A DNA stretch of 64,000 nt. Origin: UBA724 sp964008075 (GTDB lineage Bacteria > Bacteroidota > Bacteroidia > Flavobacteriales > Flavobacteriaceae). The notes below the pieces were generated by a model that ran no database searches, had not been told where the DNA came from, and saw only the letters and a program-made list of their open reading frames with translations. Location of the stretch: the NCBI GenBank assembly GCA_964008075.1, contig CAXGAP010000001.1, forward strand, positions 1-64,000, in the 5' to 3' direction. Shown piece after piece: positions 8,704-16,746 of this stretch. A program made the translations under genes and the position numbers. How positions within the stretch are numbered: position 1 is the first letter of the stretch; each line of letters begins with the position of its first letter.

Positions 8704-10574
8704 TGGTTGATATGAAATAACTGATTTTTTTCTAAAACAAGCTCCTCGTTGAGCATTTCCATTACGACTGCAATGATAGTTTTTTCCTCTGTTTCAAGCA
8801 ATTTTGAAAGCTTTTTCACTGTTGCGGGTTGTTGTTTTAAAACATCCAAGATAGAACTTTGAAGTTGCGCAGCAATTGGTGAAGTAACACAACTACTGCA
8901 TTGACCACACGAGTTGTTGTTCGTCTCCCCAAAATAGTCGAGTAGTAAAGTCTGCTTACAGCTTTTATCATCATTGATATAGTTTTTTACAGCTTGCAAC
9001 TGATTTTTTCTAGTCTGTATGCTTTGCTTGACATGATTTACTGCACGATTTAGTATATAATTGTCCTCACGTGGCTCAAGAAAATACAATCGGGTGTCAC
9101 AATTCCATGATGTGATTTCAGCATATTTGTTTTGCTCCAATGCAGCAAAATACTCTTTGAGCTTTTCCATTCCAATCCCAGTTCGTTTACTCAGTTGGTT
9201 ACCATCTACCGACTGTGCTGTTTCTGTGATTTTTGGATACAGTCTCACCAACGTGTTCAGTAGGGTCGACAAAACCGATTCTTTCGCAATCAGCTTTTGG
9301 AGTTCTTTTCCTTTGTATAGCACTTGTAAACGAAACCTTTCAACGACAAGATTCGTCAAACGAATACTTCCAATACGATCAAAAACTTTGAAAGCTTCAT
9401 AGGTTTTTTTGGGTGGTAGGTCATAGGAGTTTGTAAAGGTCTCAAAAGATAAATCAAGTGGATCTTGTGGCAGTTCTCCATAGGCAATTTGAAAATAGGA
9501 GCACAATTTAAAATAGACTTGACGAATAAACGCAGGGTCTGAAATAGAATCAATAAATTGTCTTTCTACTAATTGAACATCACGAGCACTCGTAACAATT
9601 GTAGCTGTTGCGGGTTTCTTATCACGTCCAGCTCGCCCAGCTTCTTGATAGTAGTTTTCGATGCTTTCTGGAAGCGCAAGATGAATCACCTGTCGCACAT
9701 TGGACTGGTCAATACCCATCCCAAATGCCGAGGTTGCTACCATAATTGAATATCTTCCACTTTGCCATTCATCGATGAGTTGGGGTTTGTTTGTGCTACC
9801 ACCATGAAAATATCGAGCAGCAATACCCTCCAACTGAAGCTGTTCGACTAGCGTTTCGCAGTGCTTTCTTGTGCGCAAATAAATGATGATGGTCTCTGAG
9901 CGATTGGCGATCATCTCTTTGATTGCCCCGAGTTTATTTTCAGTATGAACAACTCTGTATGACAAATTTTCTCGAACAAAAGAAGTCTGAATCAGCTTTG
10001 TGTCTTTCAATTCCAGCGATGCAATAATATCCTCTTTGACTTTTGGTGTTGCAGTGGCAGTGAGCGCCATGATTGGAGGTTCATTGATCAGTTTATGAAA
10101 CTCACCAATCTTGCGATAGGCAGGTCGGAAGTCATGACCCCATTGAGAGATACAGTGCGCTTCGTCCACTGCCAAAAGAGATATATCTAATGTTTTCAAA
10201 CGCTGGACTACAATAGGGTTGAGTAGGCGTTCAGGCGATAGGTACAACAATTTGATGTTTCCAAAGGCACATTGATCCAAGGCTTCCACCAATTCATTTT
10301 CGCGCATAGTTCCATGAATAGACATCGCACGAATGTTTTTTCTCTTGAGCGAATTGACTTGGTCAATCATTAGGGCGATGAGTGGACTGACAACCACACA
10401 TATCCCCTCTTGCAAAAGCGCACTCATTTGATAACACAAGGACTTTCCTCCCCCAGTTGGCAATACAACAAGGGTGTTTTCTGCTGAAAGTGAAGCATGT
10501 ATTGCTTCTTCCTGCCCTGACCTAAAATCAGACCAGCCCCAATATTTGTTCAGTAGGTCGTGGGCTTTGCTCAT
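8700..10574 (-). CDS. recQ: ATP-dependent DNA helicase RecQ
   Basis: 3'-5' superfamily 2 helicase for recombination and fork repair, 624 residues. Helicase motifs are clear: LPTGGGKSLCYQ (Walker A), VDEAHCISQWGHDFRPAY (DEAH and motif III area), TATATPKVKEDI, and motif VI QEAGRAGRDKKPA. A zinc-binding subdomain follows with Cys residues in KSCKQTLLLDYFG and SCGQCSSC. A winged-helix region ends the protein; there is no recognisable HRDC domain, making it shorter at the C-terminus than proteobacterial versions with one. It overlaps the upstream ATPase gene and downstream fmt by 4 bases each. Confidence 0.95.
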   Translation of the reverse strand: MSKAHDLLNKYWGWSDFRSGQEEAIHASLSAENTLVVLPTGGGKSLCYQMSALLQEGICVVVSPLIALMIDQVNSLKRKNIRAMSIHGTMRENELVEALDQCAFGNIKLLYLSPERLLNPIVVQRLKTLDISLLAVDEAHCISQWGHDFRPAYRKIGEFHKLINEPPIMALTATATPKVKEDIIASLELKDTKLIQTSFVRENLSYRVVHTENKLGAIKEMIANRSETIIIYLRTRKHCETLVEQLQLEGIAARYFHGGSTNKPQLIDEWQSGRYSIMVATSAFGMGIDQSNVRQVIHLALPESIENYYQEAGRAGRDKKPATATIVTSARDVQLVERQFIDSISDPAFIRQVYFKLCSYFQIAYGELPQDPLDLSFETFTNSYDLPPKKTYEAFKVFDRIGSIRLTNLVVERFRLQVLYKGKELQKLIAKESVLSTLLNTLVRLYPKITETAQSVDGNQLSKRTGIGMEKLKEYFAALEQNKYAEITSWNCDTRLYFLEPREDNYILNRAVNHVKQSIQTRKNQLQAVKNYINDDKSCKQTLLLDYFGETNNNSCGQCSSCVTSPIAAQLQSSILDVLKQQPATVKKLSKLLETEEKTIIAVVMEMLNEELVLEKNQLFHINQ

Positions 10575-11101
10575 AGGTGATTTTTGATAAAAGAAACACG
10601 TTCTTCGACAGATAGTTTTGGCACAACTATCGGCGGCATGCCATATAAAGTATAAGTTTTGACAAGTGCTAGATGAATCGCTTCTGTTTCGCTAAAGTCT
10701 TCAATTCTCTCTTTATCATTTCTAAAAATATCTTCCCATGGTGGTAGTATAAACACCTTGTCATAAACATGTGATTTACATATTTCGATCAAGTGTGATG
10801 GCACATCAACTCGAATGCCATCCAAGTATGCAATTGCATCGTGAATACCTCTGTCATAGATATGAATTTTAGATACAGGAGTAGCCGCAAAGTCAGCTAT
10901 ACGCCCTTTGATAATTTCCAAACTCAGCGACAGTGGCTCATCTTGAAAAGGAGAGTCAACACCTCGATTCTTGGCTTCAAGAAAGAGCTTCCGAAACACC
11001 TCGTCAAAACACGTCACCTGATCGCTTTGCAATGCTTCTATAAGGGTGGTTTTTCCACTTCCAGGGGCACCAGTGAGGACATATCTTTTGTGCTTTTCCA
11101 T
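10571..11101 (-). CDS. Small P-loop ATPase (AAA_28-type)
   Basis: A 176-residue protein with a Walker A motif GAPGSGKTTLIEAL right at the N-terminus and a downstream YDRGIHDAIAYLDG segment like the DRS/DRG motif of nucleotide and pantothenate kinases. It resembles the predicted-ATPase family AAA_28. The substrate is unknown; a small-molecule or nucleotide kinase is the natural guess. I start it at ATG 11101; a TTG at 11113 would add four residues. Its stop overlaps the recQ start by 4 bases, so it leads the recQ-fmt-yqgE cluster. Confidence 0.75.
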   Translation of the reverse strand: MEKHKRYVLTGAPGSGKTTLIEALQSDQVTCFDEVFRKLFLEAKNRGVDSPFQDEPLSLSLEIIKGRIADFAATPVSKIHIYDRGIHDAIAYLDGIRVDVPSHLIEICKSHVYDKVFILPPWEDIFRNDKERIEDFSETEAIHLALVKTYTLYGMPPIVVPKLSVEERVSFIKNHL

Positions 11102-11149
11102 ATGATTAGCCAATTTACAATTTTTGAATATTATTCTTATTTAAAACAA

Positions 11150-11157
11150 TATCTTTG
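11150..11157 (+). promoter_or_regulatory. -7 promoter box, near-leaderless DUF493 gene
   Basis: TATCTTTG matches TAnnTTTG exactly and lies only 5 bases before the ATG at 11163. A TTG sits 23 bases upstream, slightly far. Transcription would begin at or next to the start codon. Confidence 0.6.
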
Positions 11158-11162
11158 TCAAA

Positions 11163-11453
11163 ATGTCTGAATCAGTTAAAACCACATCTTTTTACAACCG
11201 ACTTCGTGAGCAACTTGCAGAGTCAACAGATTGGCCTTCAAACTATATGTTTAAGTTTATTTTGCCAGCTGGCGATGAAAAAAAGTTGACTTTACAGAAT
11301 ATTTTTAAAAATCATCCTGTCAAAATCAAAGAGAGAAATTCCTCAAAAAACACCTATGTAAGCATCTCGATCGAAGGTGTATTTGATTCGCCAGATGAGA
11401 TTATATCAAAATATAAACAGGTTTCACAGATAAAAGGCATCATTCAGTTGTAG
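11163..11453 (+). CDS. DUF493 (YbeD-like) protein
   Basis: A 96-residue protein of the DUF493/YbeD family, which has an ACT-like ferredoxin fold. Recognisable segments are WPSNYMFKFILPAG near the start and KNTYVSISIEGVFDSPDEII toward the end, closing in a beta-strand KGIIQL. In Proteobacteria YbeD is linked to lipoic-acid metabolism by gene order, but no lipoate gene is near here, so no function is assigned. It starts a plus-strand run with DUF4290 and murA. Confidence 0.85.
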   Translation: MSESVKTTSFYNRLREQLAESTDWPSNYMFKFILPAGDEKKLTLQNIFKNHPVKIKERNSSKNTYVSISIEGVFDSPDEIISKYKQVSQIKGIIQL

Positions 11454-11492
11454 TAATTTTAGTATTTTTACAGTATCATTTAATCATTAACA

Positions 11493-12140
11493 TTGGAAGA
11501 AACACTTCAGTATAACACCCAACGAAGCCATTTGCGAATACCTGAATATGGTCGTCATATTCAAAAGATGGTAGATCAGGCTTTGAAAGAACCCAAAAAA
11601 GAACAACGAAACAAAATGGCTCATGCAATCATAGGAGTGATGGGAAATTTAAACCCTCACCTTCGTGATGTCCCTGATTTTCAACACAAATTATGGGATC
11701 AGTTGTTTATCATGTCTGATTTTTCTCTCGATGTAGATTCCCCTTTTCCAATCCCTGAAAAAGAAGTTCTCACTGCACGTCCAGACCCATTAAGCTATCC
11801 ACAAAATTTCCCTAAGTATCGTTTTTATGGAAATAACATCAAGAGGATGATTGATGCTGCACTTACGTTTACGGAGGGTGAGCAGAAAGATGCGTTGGTT
11901 TATGTGATTGCAAATCACATGAAAAAATGTTTTTTGAATTGGAACAAAGATACTGTTGAAGATGCTGTTATTTTTGAGCATTTGTTTGAGATTTCAAATG
12001 GCGCAATCAACCTCAAAAATTCAAGCGAAATGTTAACGAGCTCTGAGGAACTGATTCGATTGAGCAACAAACGATTTGGTCGTCAAAAGCAGCAACACTC
12101 CAACAGAAATAAAAAATATCGACACAAACGTCGAAAGTAA
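11493..12140 (+). CDS. DUF4290 protein
   Basis: A 215-residue protein matching DUF4290, a Bacteroidota family usually found beside murA. The conserved opening is LQYNTQRSHLRIPEYGRHIQ with KMVDQALKEPKKEQRNKMAH after it. The C-terminus is very basic (FGRQKQQHSNRNKKYRHKRRK), suggesting nucleic acid or ribosome contact. TTG at 11493 is the start: it is the only start codon between an in-frame TAA at 11481 and the conserved region. murA starts 2 bases after its stop. Function unknown. Confidence 0.85.
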   Translation: MEETLQYNTQRSHLRIPEYGRHIQKMVDQALKEPKKEQRNKMAHAIIGVMGNLNPHLRDVPDFQHKLWDQLFIMSDFSLDVDSPFPIPEKEVLTARPDPLSYPQNFPKYRFYGNNIKRMIDAALTFTEGEQKDALVYVIANHMKKCFLNWNKDTVEDAVIFEHLFEISNGAINLKNSSEMLTSSEELIRLSNKRFGRQKQQHSNRNKKYRHKRRK

Positions 12141-12142
12141 AA

Positions 12143-13450
12143 ATGGGAACATTTGTTGTAGAAGGTGGAAGGCCGCTGTCAGGAACCATTGAGCCGCAAG
12201 GCGCAAAAAACGAGGCACTTCAAATTTTATGTGCAGTTCTTCTCACAGCAGAGCCAGTCGAAATTACCAATGTTCCAGAAATCGTTGATATCAACAAGTT
12301 ACTTCAAATCTTAGAAGCCCTAGGTGTTCGTATCCAAAAAAAGAGTGACAACCACTATGTTTTTCAAGCTGACCAAATCAATTTAGACTATCTCAAGTCA
12401 GATGATTTTAAGTCTGACGGAAGAAAAATCAGAGGGTCGATTATGTTGGTTGGTCCTTTGCTGACTCGATTTGGTAAAGGCTATATTCCCCGACCTGGTG
12501 GCGACAAAATTGGAAGAAGACGAGTCGATACTCATTTTGATGGACTCATAAAATTGGGTGCAGATTTTACCTATGATAGCGAAAACCACTTTTACAGTGT
12601 TGAGACAGATAGGCTAAAAGGAGCCTATTTACTCCTCGATGAGGCCTCTGTCACTGGAACAGCCAACTTGGTGATGGCAGCTGTGCTTGCAGATGGCACG
12701 ACAACGATCTACAATGCTGCTTGCGAACCCTATTTACAACAACTCTGTGGTATGCTCAACAGGATGGGTGCCAAAATCTCTGGCGTTGGATCAAATCGAT
12801 TGACGATTGAAGGTGTTGACAGCCTTTCTGGAACTACCCATCGCGTTTTACCTGATATGGTTGAAATCGGCAGTTGGATTGGTTTGGCAGCACTAACACG
12901 AAGTGAATTGACAATCAAGAACGTTTCGTGGGACAATTTGGGTCAAATTCCAAGTGTTTTTCAAAAATTGGGGATTCGGATTGAAAAGCGCGACGATGAT
13001 ATTTACATCCCTGCACATACTGATGGTTATGAAGTTCAGAGTTTTATCGATGGCTCAATAATGACCATTTCTGATGCGCCATGGCCTGGTTTCACCCCCG
13101 ATCTTTTAAGCATTATGCTTGTGGTCGCTACGCAGGCTAGAGGGAGTGTACTGATTCATCAAAAGATGTTTGAAAGTCGCTTGTTTTTTGTTGATAAGCT
13201 AATAGATATGGGCGCAAAAATTATCCTTTGTGACCCTCACCGAGCGACTGTTATTGGGCATGATTTCACATCTTCCCTCAAAGGAACAACAATGACCTCT
13301 CCTGATATTCGTGCTGGAATTTCGCTGTTAATTGCTGCTTTGTCGGCAAAAGGAAAGAGTACGATTCACAACATCGAACAGATCGATCGTGGCTATGAAC
13401 GCATCGTTGAGAGACTACAATCTATCGGTGCTGAAATCAAGCGTATATAA
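12143..13450 (+). CDS. murA: UDP-GlcNAc 1-carboxyvinyltransferase MurA
   Basis: First committed enzyme of peptidoglycan synthesis, transferring enolpyruvate from PEP to UDP-GlcNAc in the cytoplasm. The 435 residues show the two-domain EPSP-synthase fold, with GAKNEALQIL (Lys/Asn of the active site) near residue 20 and DMVEIGSWIGLAAL mid-protein. In the active-site loop, RPGGDKIGRRRVDTH, Asp (about residue 121) replaces the Cys that fosfomycin alkylates in E. coli (Cys115). This substitution is known from fosfomycin-insensitive MurA enzymes. It starts 2 bases after DUF4290. Confidence 0.96.
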   Translation: MGTFVVEGGRPLSGTIEPQGAKNEALQILCAVLLTAEPVEITNVPEIVDINKLLQILEALGVRIQKKSDNHYVFQADQINLDYLKSDDFKSDGRKIRGSIMLVGPLLTRFGKGYIPRPGGDKIGRRRVDTHFDGLIKLGADFTYDSENHFYSVETDRLKGAYLLLDEASVTGTANLVMAAVLADGTTTIYNAACEPYLQQLCGMLNRMGAKISGVGSNRLTIEGVDSLSGTTHRVLPDMVEIGSWIGLAALTRSELTIKNVSWDNLGQIPSVFQKLGIRIEKRDDDIYIPAHTDGYEVQSFIDGSIMTISDAPWPGFTPDLLSIMLVVATQARGSVLIHQKMFESRLFFVDKLIDMGAKIILCDPHRATVIGHDFTSSLKGTTMTSPDIRAGISLLIAALSAKGKSTIHNIEQIDRGYERIVERLQSIGAEIKRI

Positions 13451-13463
13451 GGCCTGCTGATTC

Positions 13464-13745
13464 CTATCGTTTTGAAACCTTATTGTTGCTTATCCCTCGT
13501 TGACGACTGCATTTAAATCGATTGATATCCTCGCCTCTTTGCTTGCTGTGCTTGGTCTTTCTGCCTTGTACGCGTTTTCGCCATAGCTTAAAACTTGAGG
13601 GTTTAAGATTGTTGCGCATGAGAGAAATAACCTCTTGCTCTTTGATACCAAACTGATACTTAATCGCATCAAAAGGGGTGCGGTCTTCCCATGCCATTTC
13701 GATAATTCGGTCGATTTGTTCAACACTAAATTGTTTTTTTTCCAT
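13464..13745 (-). CDS. DUF2805 / TIGR03643 small basic protein
   Basis: A 93-residue protein beginning MEKKQFSVEQIDRIIEMAWE, then DRTPFDAIKYQFGIKEQEVI and LWRKRVQGRKTKH. It matches the TIGR03643/DUF2805 family, which tends to sit beside photolyase and cryptochrome genes. The N-terminal half has a helix-turn-helix-like pattern (an LxxxQFGIxExEVxxLMR block). The C-terminus is rich in Lys, Arg and Ser. It is the last gene of the light island, starting directly after the upstream stop. Function is unknown; a small DNA-binding accessory is a guess. An overlapping alternative frame (13490-13753) was not chosen. Confidence 0.8.
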   Translation of the reverse strand: MEKKQFSVEQIDRIIEMAWEDRTPFDAIKYQFGIKEQEVISLMRNNLKPSSFKLWRKRVQGRKTKHSKQRGEDINRFKCSRQRGISNNKVSKR

Positions 13746-15224
13746 CTAATCAAAGTTGTTTCTATCTGCCAAGGTGTGCTTTAAAAGTATGCGTTTCGAT
13801 TCTTTCCTGACTTTTGCAGATGCTTTTATCGACCAAAGTTGCTTGGAAGCATGTCTTGCTGCAGTTTGCAAGTCAATAACAGGTTTTGGATAGTCTTTCC
13901 CAAGAGAAAAATCATAAAGCTCTTCCTCAATAGCTGTGATATTCCAAGGCTCATGCTGTAGATGTAATGGAAGCTTACGCAGCTCTGGAACCCATTTGCA
14001 AAGAAATACGCCCTCAGGGTCATGCGTTAAACTATTTTTTACTGGATTGTAAATTCGCAACATATTGATACCAGTTTCACCTGCTTGCATTTGGAATTGA
14101 GGATAATGAATGCCAGGCTCAAAATCCAAAAACTGTTTTGCCAGATGCGTAACACCATGTTGCCAGGGTTGCCACAAATGATGGGTGAAAAACGATACCA
14201 ACATCGCACGCATTCGAAAATTGATGTAACCTGTTTCAGCCAAACATCGCATAGATGCATCAACCAATGGAAAGCCTGTTTGTCCATCTTTCCAGGCTTG
14301 TATCAAGCTTTCATCAACTACTTTGTCTAATGATGCATATCCTTTGTTGATACTCTCAAATTCCATTCGATCCTCCATCTCAAACTTTTGAATAAAGTGG
14401 GCTTGCCATCGTAATCTTGATGTGAAAGCATTGAGTTGAAATTTCGATGCTTCCTTTCGTTTGGCCTGCTCGGCAGTTTGCCATACATAGCGAACCGATA
14501 AGTTGCCCCAAGCAATATATGGAGATAATCTACTACAAGCTTTTCGTGATAATTCTGGCTTTGAAATCGAGTTTTGATACGAATTATGACGATCATCTAT
14601 AAAACTATTCAAATAGGCAAGTCCTTGCTTTGTGCCACCCTTTTGGCGAATTTGATCAGTCTTATGTTTTGTCCATTCAAAAGGCTTAAAGTTCATCTCA
14701 TCGATTGCTGCAATAGACACAAATGAATCCTTTGTTGCTTCCCATTTTTGTATGGGTTCTGACATAAACTGATACCATTTTTTACGCCAATTCTTTCGAT
14801 TTGACAAACCCCGAAAAACACCATTATTTGTAAACTCTTTCCAATCGATCGATAAGGAATTACAAAACCCAGCCACCTCTTGATCTCTAGCATAGGTGCA
14901 AGCAAGCCCAGTTTCCTGATGACTGTATATTGTTTTGATCGTGTATTGCTTCTGTATTTCCTCAAACGTGTGCAGTATGTCTGAACTGCTTATGATTATT
15001 TTTGTGTCGTATTGTGAAAAGAAATGATTGAGTTCCTCCAAACTTTCGAATACAAATTGCCAATGTCTTTTGTCATAGTGATGATTCTCTGTCAATAGAG
15101 GTTCGAAATTATATACCAAAAGTGTAGGTATAGGGTCAATTACAGCAGCTTGAAGCATAGGGTTGTCGAGAACCCTAAGATCTCTTTTAAACCAAAAAAC
15201 CGACACTTCTGACTTAGTAGTCAT
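13746..15224 (-). CDS. Divergent photolyase/cryptochrome-family flavoprotein
   Basis: A 492-residue protein with the N-terminal photolyase alpha/beta domain (VFWFKRDLRVLDNPML) and the helical FAD-binding domain (FPLVDASMRCLAETGY, then LRIYNPVKNS). Its FAD site is unusual. Where class I photolyases read SNxGxWQW, it reads GIHYPQFQMQAGETG (about residues 369-383): the Asn near FAD N5 becomes His and two Trp (382 and 384 in E. coli numbering) become Phe and Met. ELIWREF becomes SRLRWQAHF, and MHNR becomes INFR. It may not be an ordinary CPD photolyase. ATG 15224 is preferred over a TTG at 15236; it overlaps the preceding gene by 11 bases. Confidence 0.85.
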   Translation of the reverse strand: MTTKSEVSVFWFKRDLRVLDNPMLQAAVIDPIPTLLVYNFEPLLTENHHYDKRHWQFVFESLEELNHFFSQYDTKIIISSSDILHTFEEIQKQYTIKTIYSHQETGLACTYARDQEVAGFCNSLSIDWKEFTNNGVFRGLSNRKNWRKKWYQFMSEPIQKWEATKDSFVSIAAIDEMNFKPFEWTKHKTDQIRQKGGTKQGLAYLNSFIDDRHNSYQNSISKPELSRKACSRLSPYIAWGNLSVRYVWQTAEQAKRKEASKFQLNAFTSRLRWQAHFIQKFEMEDRMEFESINKGYASLDKVVDESLIQAWKDGQTGFPLVDASMRCLAETGYINFRMRAMLVSFFTHHLWQPWQHGVTHLAKQFLDFEPGIHYPQFQMQAGETGINMLRIYNPVKNSLTHDPEGVFLCKWVPELRKLPLHLQHEPWNITAIEEELYDFSLGKDYPKPVIDLQTAARHASKQLWSIKASAKVRKESKRILLKHTLADRNNFD

Positions 15225-16746
15225 CGGGATTGGCAATAATTTCGTAAGCTCGTGTTTTAATGGCAGCCAATTCCTCTGGATTGATTTTTCGCAACAAATT
15301 CAGCATCATACCCATACGATTGTTGCTTTTGAGCAAGTCTTTTTTATCATCTAAAAAATTCCAATACAGGCTATTAAATGGGCAAGCATCATCACCTAAC
15401 CTCTTTTTGTTGTTATAGCTGCACGACGAACAATAATTACTCATTTTATTGACATAAGACCCCGAGGAAACATAAGGTTTGGTAGCAACCATACCACCAT
15501 CTGCATATTGACTCATCCCTCGTGTGTTTGGGAGTTGTACCCATTCAACTGCATCTGCATATATGCCCAAATACCACTCATCAACAGCATCAGGATGGGT
15601 TTGCGCAAGTAGCGCAAAATTTCCTGTAATCATAAGCCTTTGAATGTGATGAGCATAAGCGTGTTCCAAACTGTTTTTTATGGTTGTACTCAGACAATTC
15701 ATCTTTGTTTTTCCAGTCCAATAGAAATCTGGAAGGGGGTTGTTGTTTTCCAAAGCATTCAACTCTTTGTAAGAGGGCATTTCTTTCCAATACAATCCTC
15801 TGATGTATTCACGCCAACCCAGCACTTGCCTGACAAAACCCTCAACTTGAGAAAGGGAAATGACATCTGGCTGTTTTCTATAAGTGTCAATCGCATGGTT
15901 TATCACCTCGAGGGGATTGATGATTTTAGCATTCAAAGCAAAAGATATTCTCGCATGAAAAAGATTGGTTTGCTCTTGATGCATTGCATCTTGATAGGTG
16001 CCAAAATGCGCAAGGAGATGCTGGCAAAAGTAATCGAGTTGGTCGATACTTTCTTCTCTTGTCACTGGAAAGAGAAAATCGTCTTTTGAGAAAGTTCCAA
16101 GTGTTTTGATCCCTTCATTTTCAATCATTTTCTGTATGACATCGATCTCATCAACTTTTGGATAAAATGGAGGAGGGATTTCAGGCAATCCATTCCATTT
16201 GTTGCGATTGAATTTATCATAATTCCACGACCCACCTTCTGGTTGGTCATGCACCATGAGTATATCAAACTTTTTACGCATATAACGATAGAAAAACTCC
16301 ATAACCCATTTCTTTTTGCCTTCAAAAAAATGGGCCATCTCATCTCTTGTAGTTAGAAAATGTTCGGAGTCATACGATTTTGAAGGAATTTTTAAGTCCT
16401 TGCAATACGAACGAAGTTGCTCGTTTAGGCGAAACTCGTCAGGCAGCTGATACGCAAACCGTTTTGCATCTAAAAGTGAAATGACTTTGTTGAGATTTGA
16501 CTTCAGATCTTGCTCATTTTCAGGGTCATCAAGGGTGTAATATATAAACTGATGGCCTTCATTTTCTCTTGCTTTCGCAAAGTTTCTCATGGCGCCAAAA
16601 AAGGCAACGACTTTCTGTATGTGATGTTTGACATAGTTTGTTTCTTGACGCATTTCAAACATCACATAAATCACATCGCTGTTAACTTGCTCGAACCAGC
16701 TGTGTTCGGCATTAAGTTGATCGCCAAGAATAAGTCTAACTTCCAT
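15214..16746 (-). CDS. FeS-containing bacterial (6-4) photolyase/cryptochrome (PhrB/CryB type)
   Basis: A 510-residue member of the FeS-BCP group of bacterial (6-4) photolyases and cryptochromes. The N-terminus MEVRLILGDQLN is typical. All four [4Fe-4S] Cys are visible: one in MNCLSTTIKNSLEH (about residue 348) and three in NYCSSCSYNNKKRLGDDACP (about 436-452). The paired His of HAYAHHIQRLMITGNFALL match the (6-4) active-site histidines. Members use FAD and usually a lumazine antenna; ribH lies at 26.2 kb but is a general gene. Its ATG overlaps the upstream TAA (TAATG), so the start at 16746 is preferred over one 24 bases further up. Confidence 0.92.
   Translation of the reverse strand: MEVRLILGDQLNAEHSWFEQVNSDVIYVMFEMRQETNYVKHHIQKVVAFFGAMRNFAKARENEGHQFIYYTLDDPENEQDLKSNLNKVISLLDAKRFAYQLPDEFRLNEQLRSYCKDLKIPSKSYDSEHFLTTRDEMAHFFEGKKKWVMEFFYRYMRKKFDILMVHDQPEGGSWNYDKFNRNKWNGLPEIPPPFYPKVDEIDVIQKMIENEGIKTLGTFSKDDFLFPVTREESIDQLDYFCQHLLAHFGTYQDAMHQEQTNLFHARISFALNAKIINPLEVINHAIDTYRKQPDVISLSQVEGFVRQVLGWREYIRGLYWKEMPSYKELNALENNNPLPDFYWTGKTKMNCLSTTIKNSLEHAYAHHIQRLMITGNFALLAQTHPDAVDEWYLGIYADAVEWVQLPNTRGMSQYADGGMVATKPYVSSGSYVNKMSNYCSSCSYNNKKRLGDDACPFNSLYWNFLDDKKDLLKSNNRMGMMLNLLRKINPEELAAIKTRAYEIIANPDDY

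Noticed and set aside
8201..8710. 169-codon open frame opposite fmt
   Set aside because: A complement of the fmt reading frame without any family similarity.
13490..13753. Alternative frame overlapping the DUF2805 gene
   Set aside because: The other frame matches DUF2805 along its length and starts right after the upstream stop.
15640..16089. 149-codon open frame opposite the FeS photolyase
   Set aside because: Antisense to intact conserved coding sequence; composition reflects the other strand.
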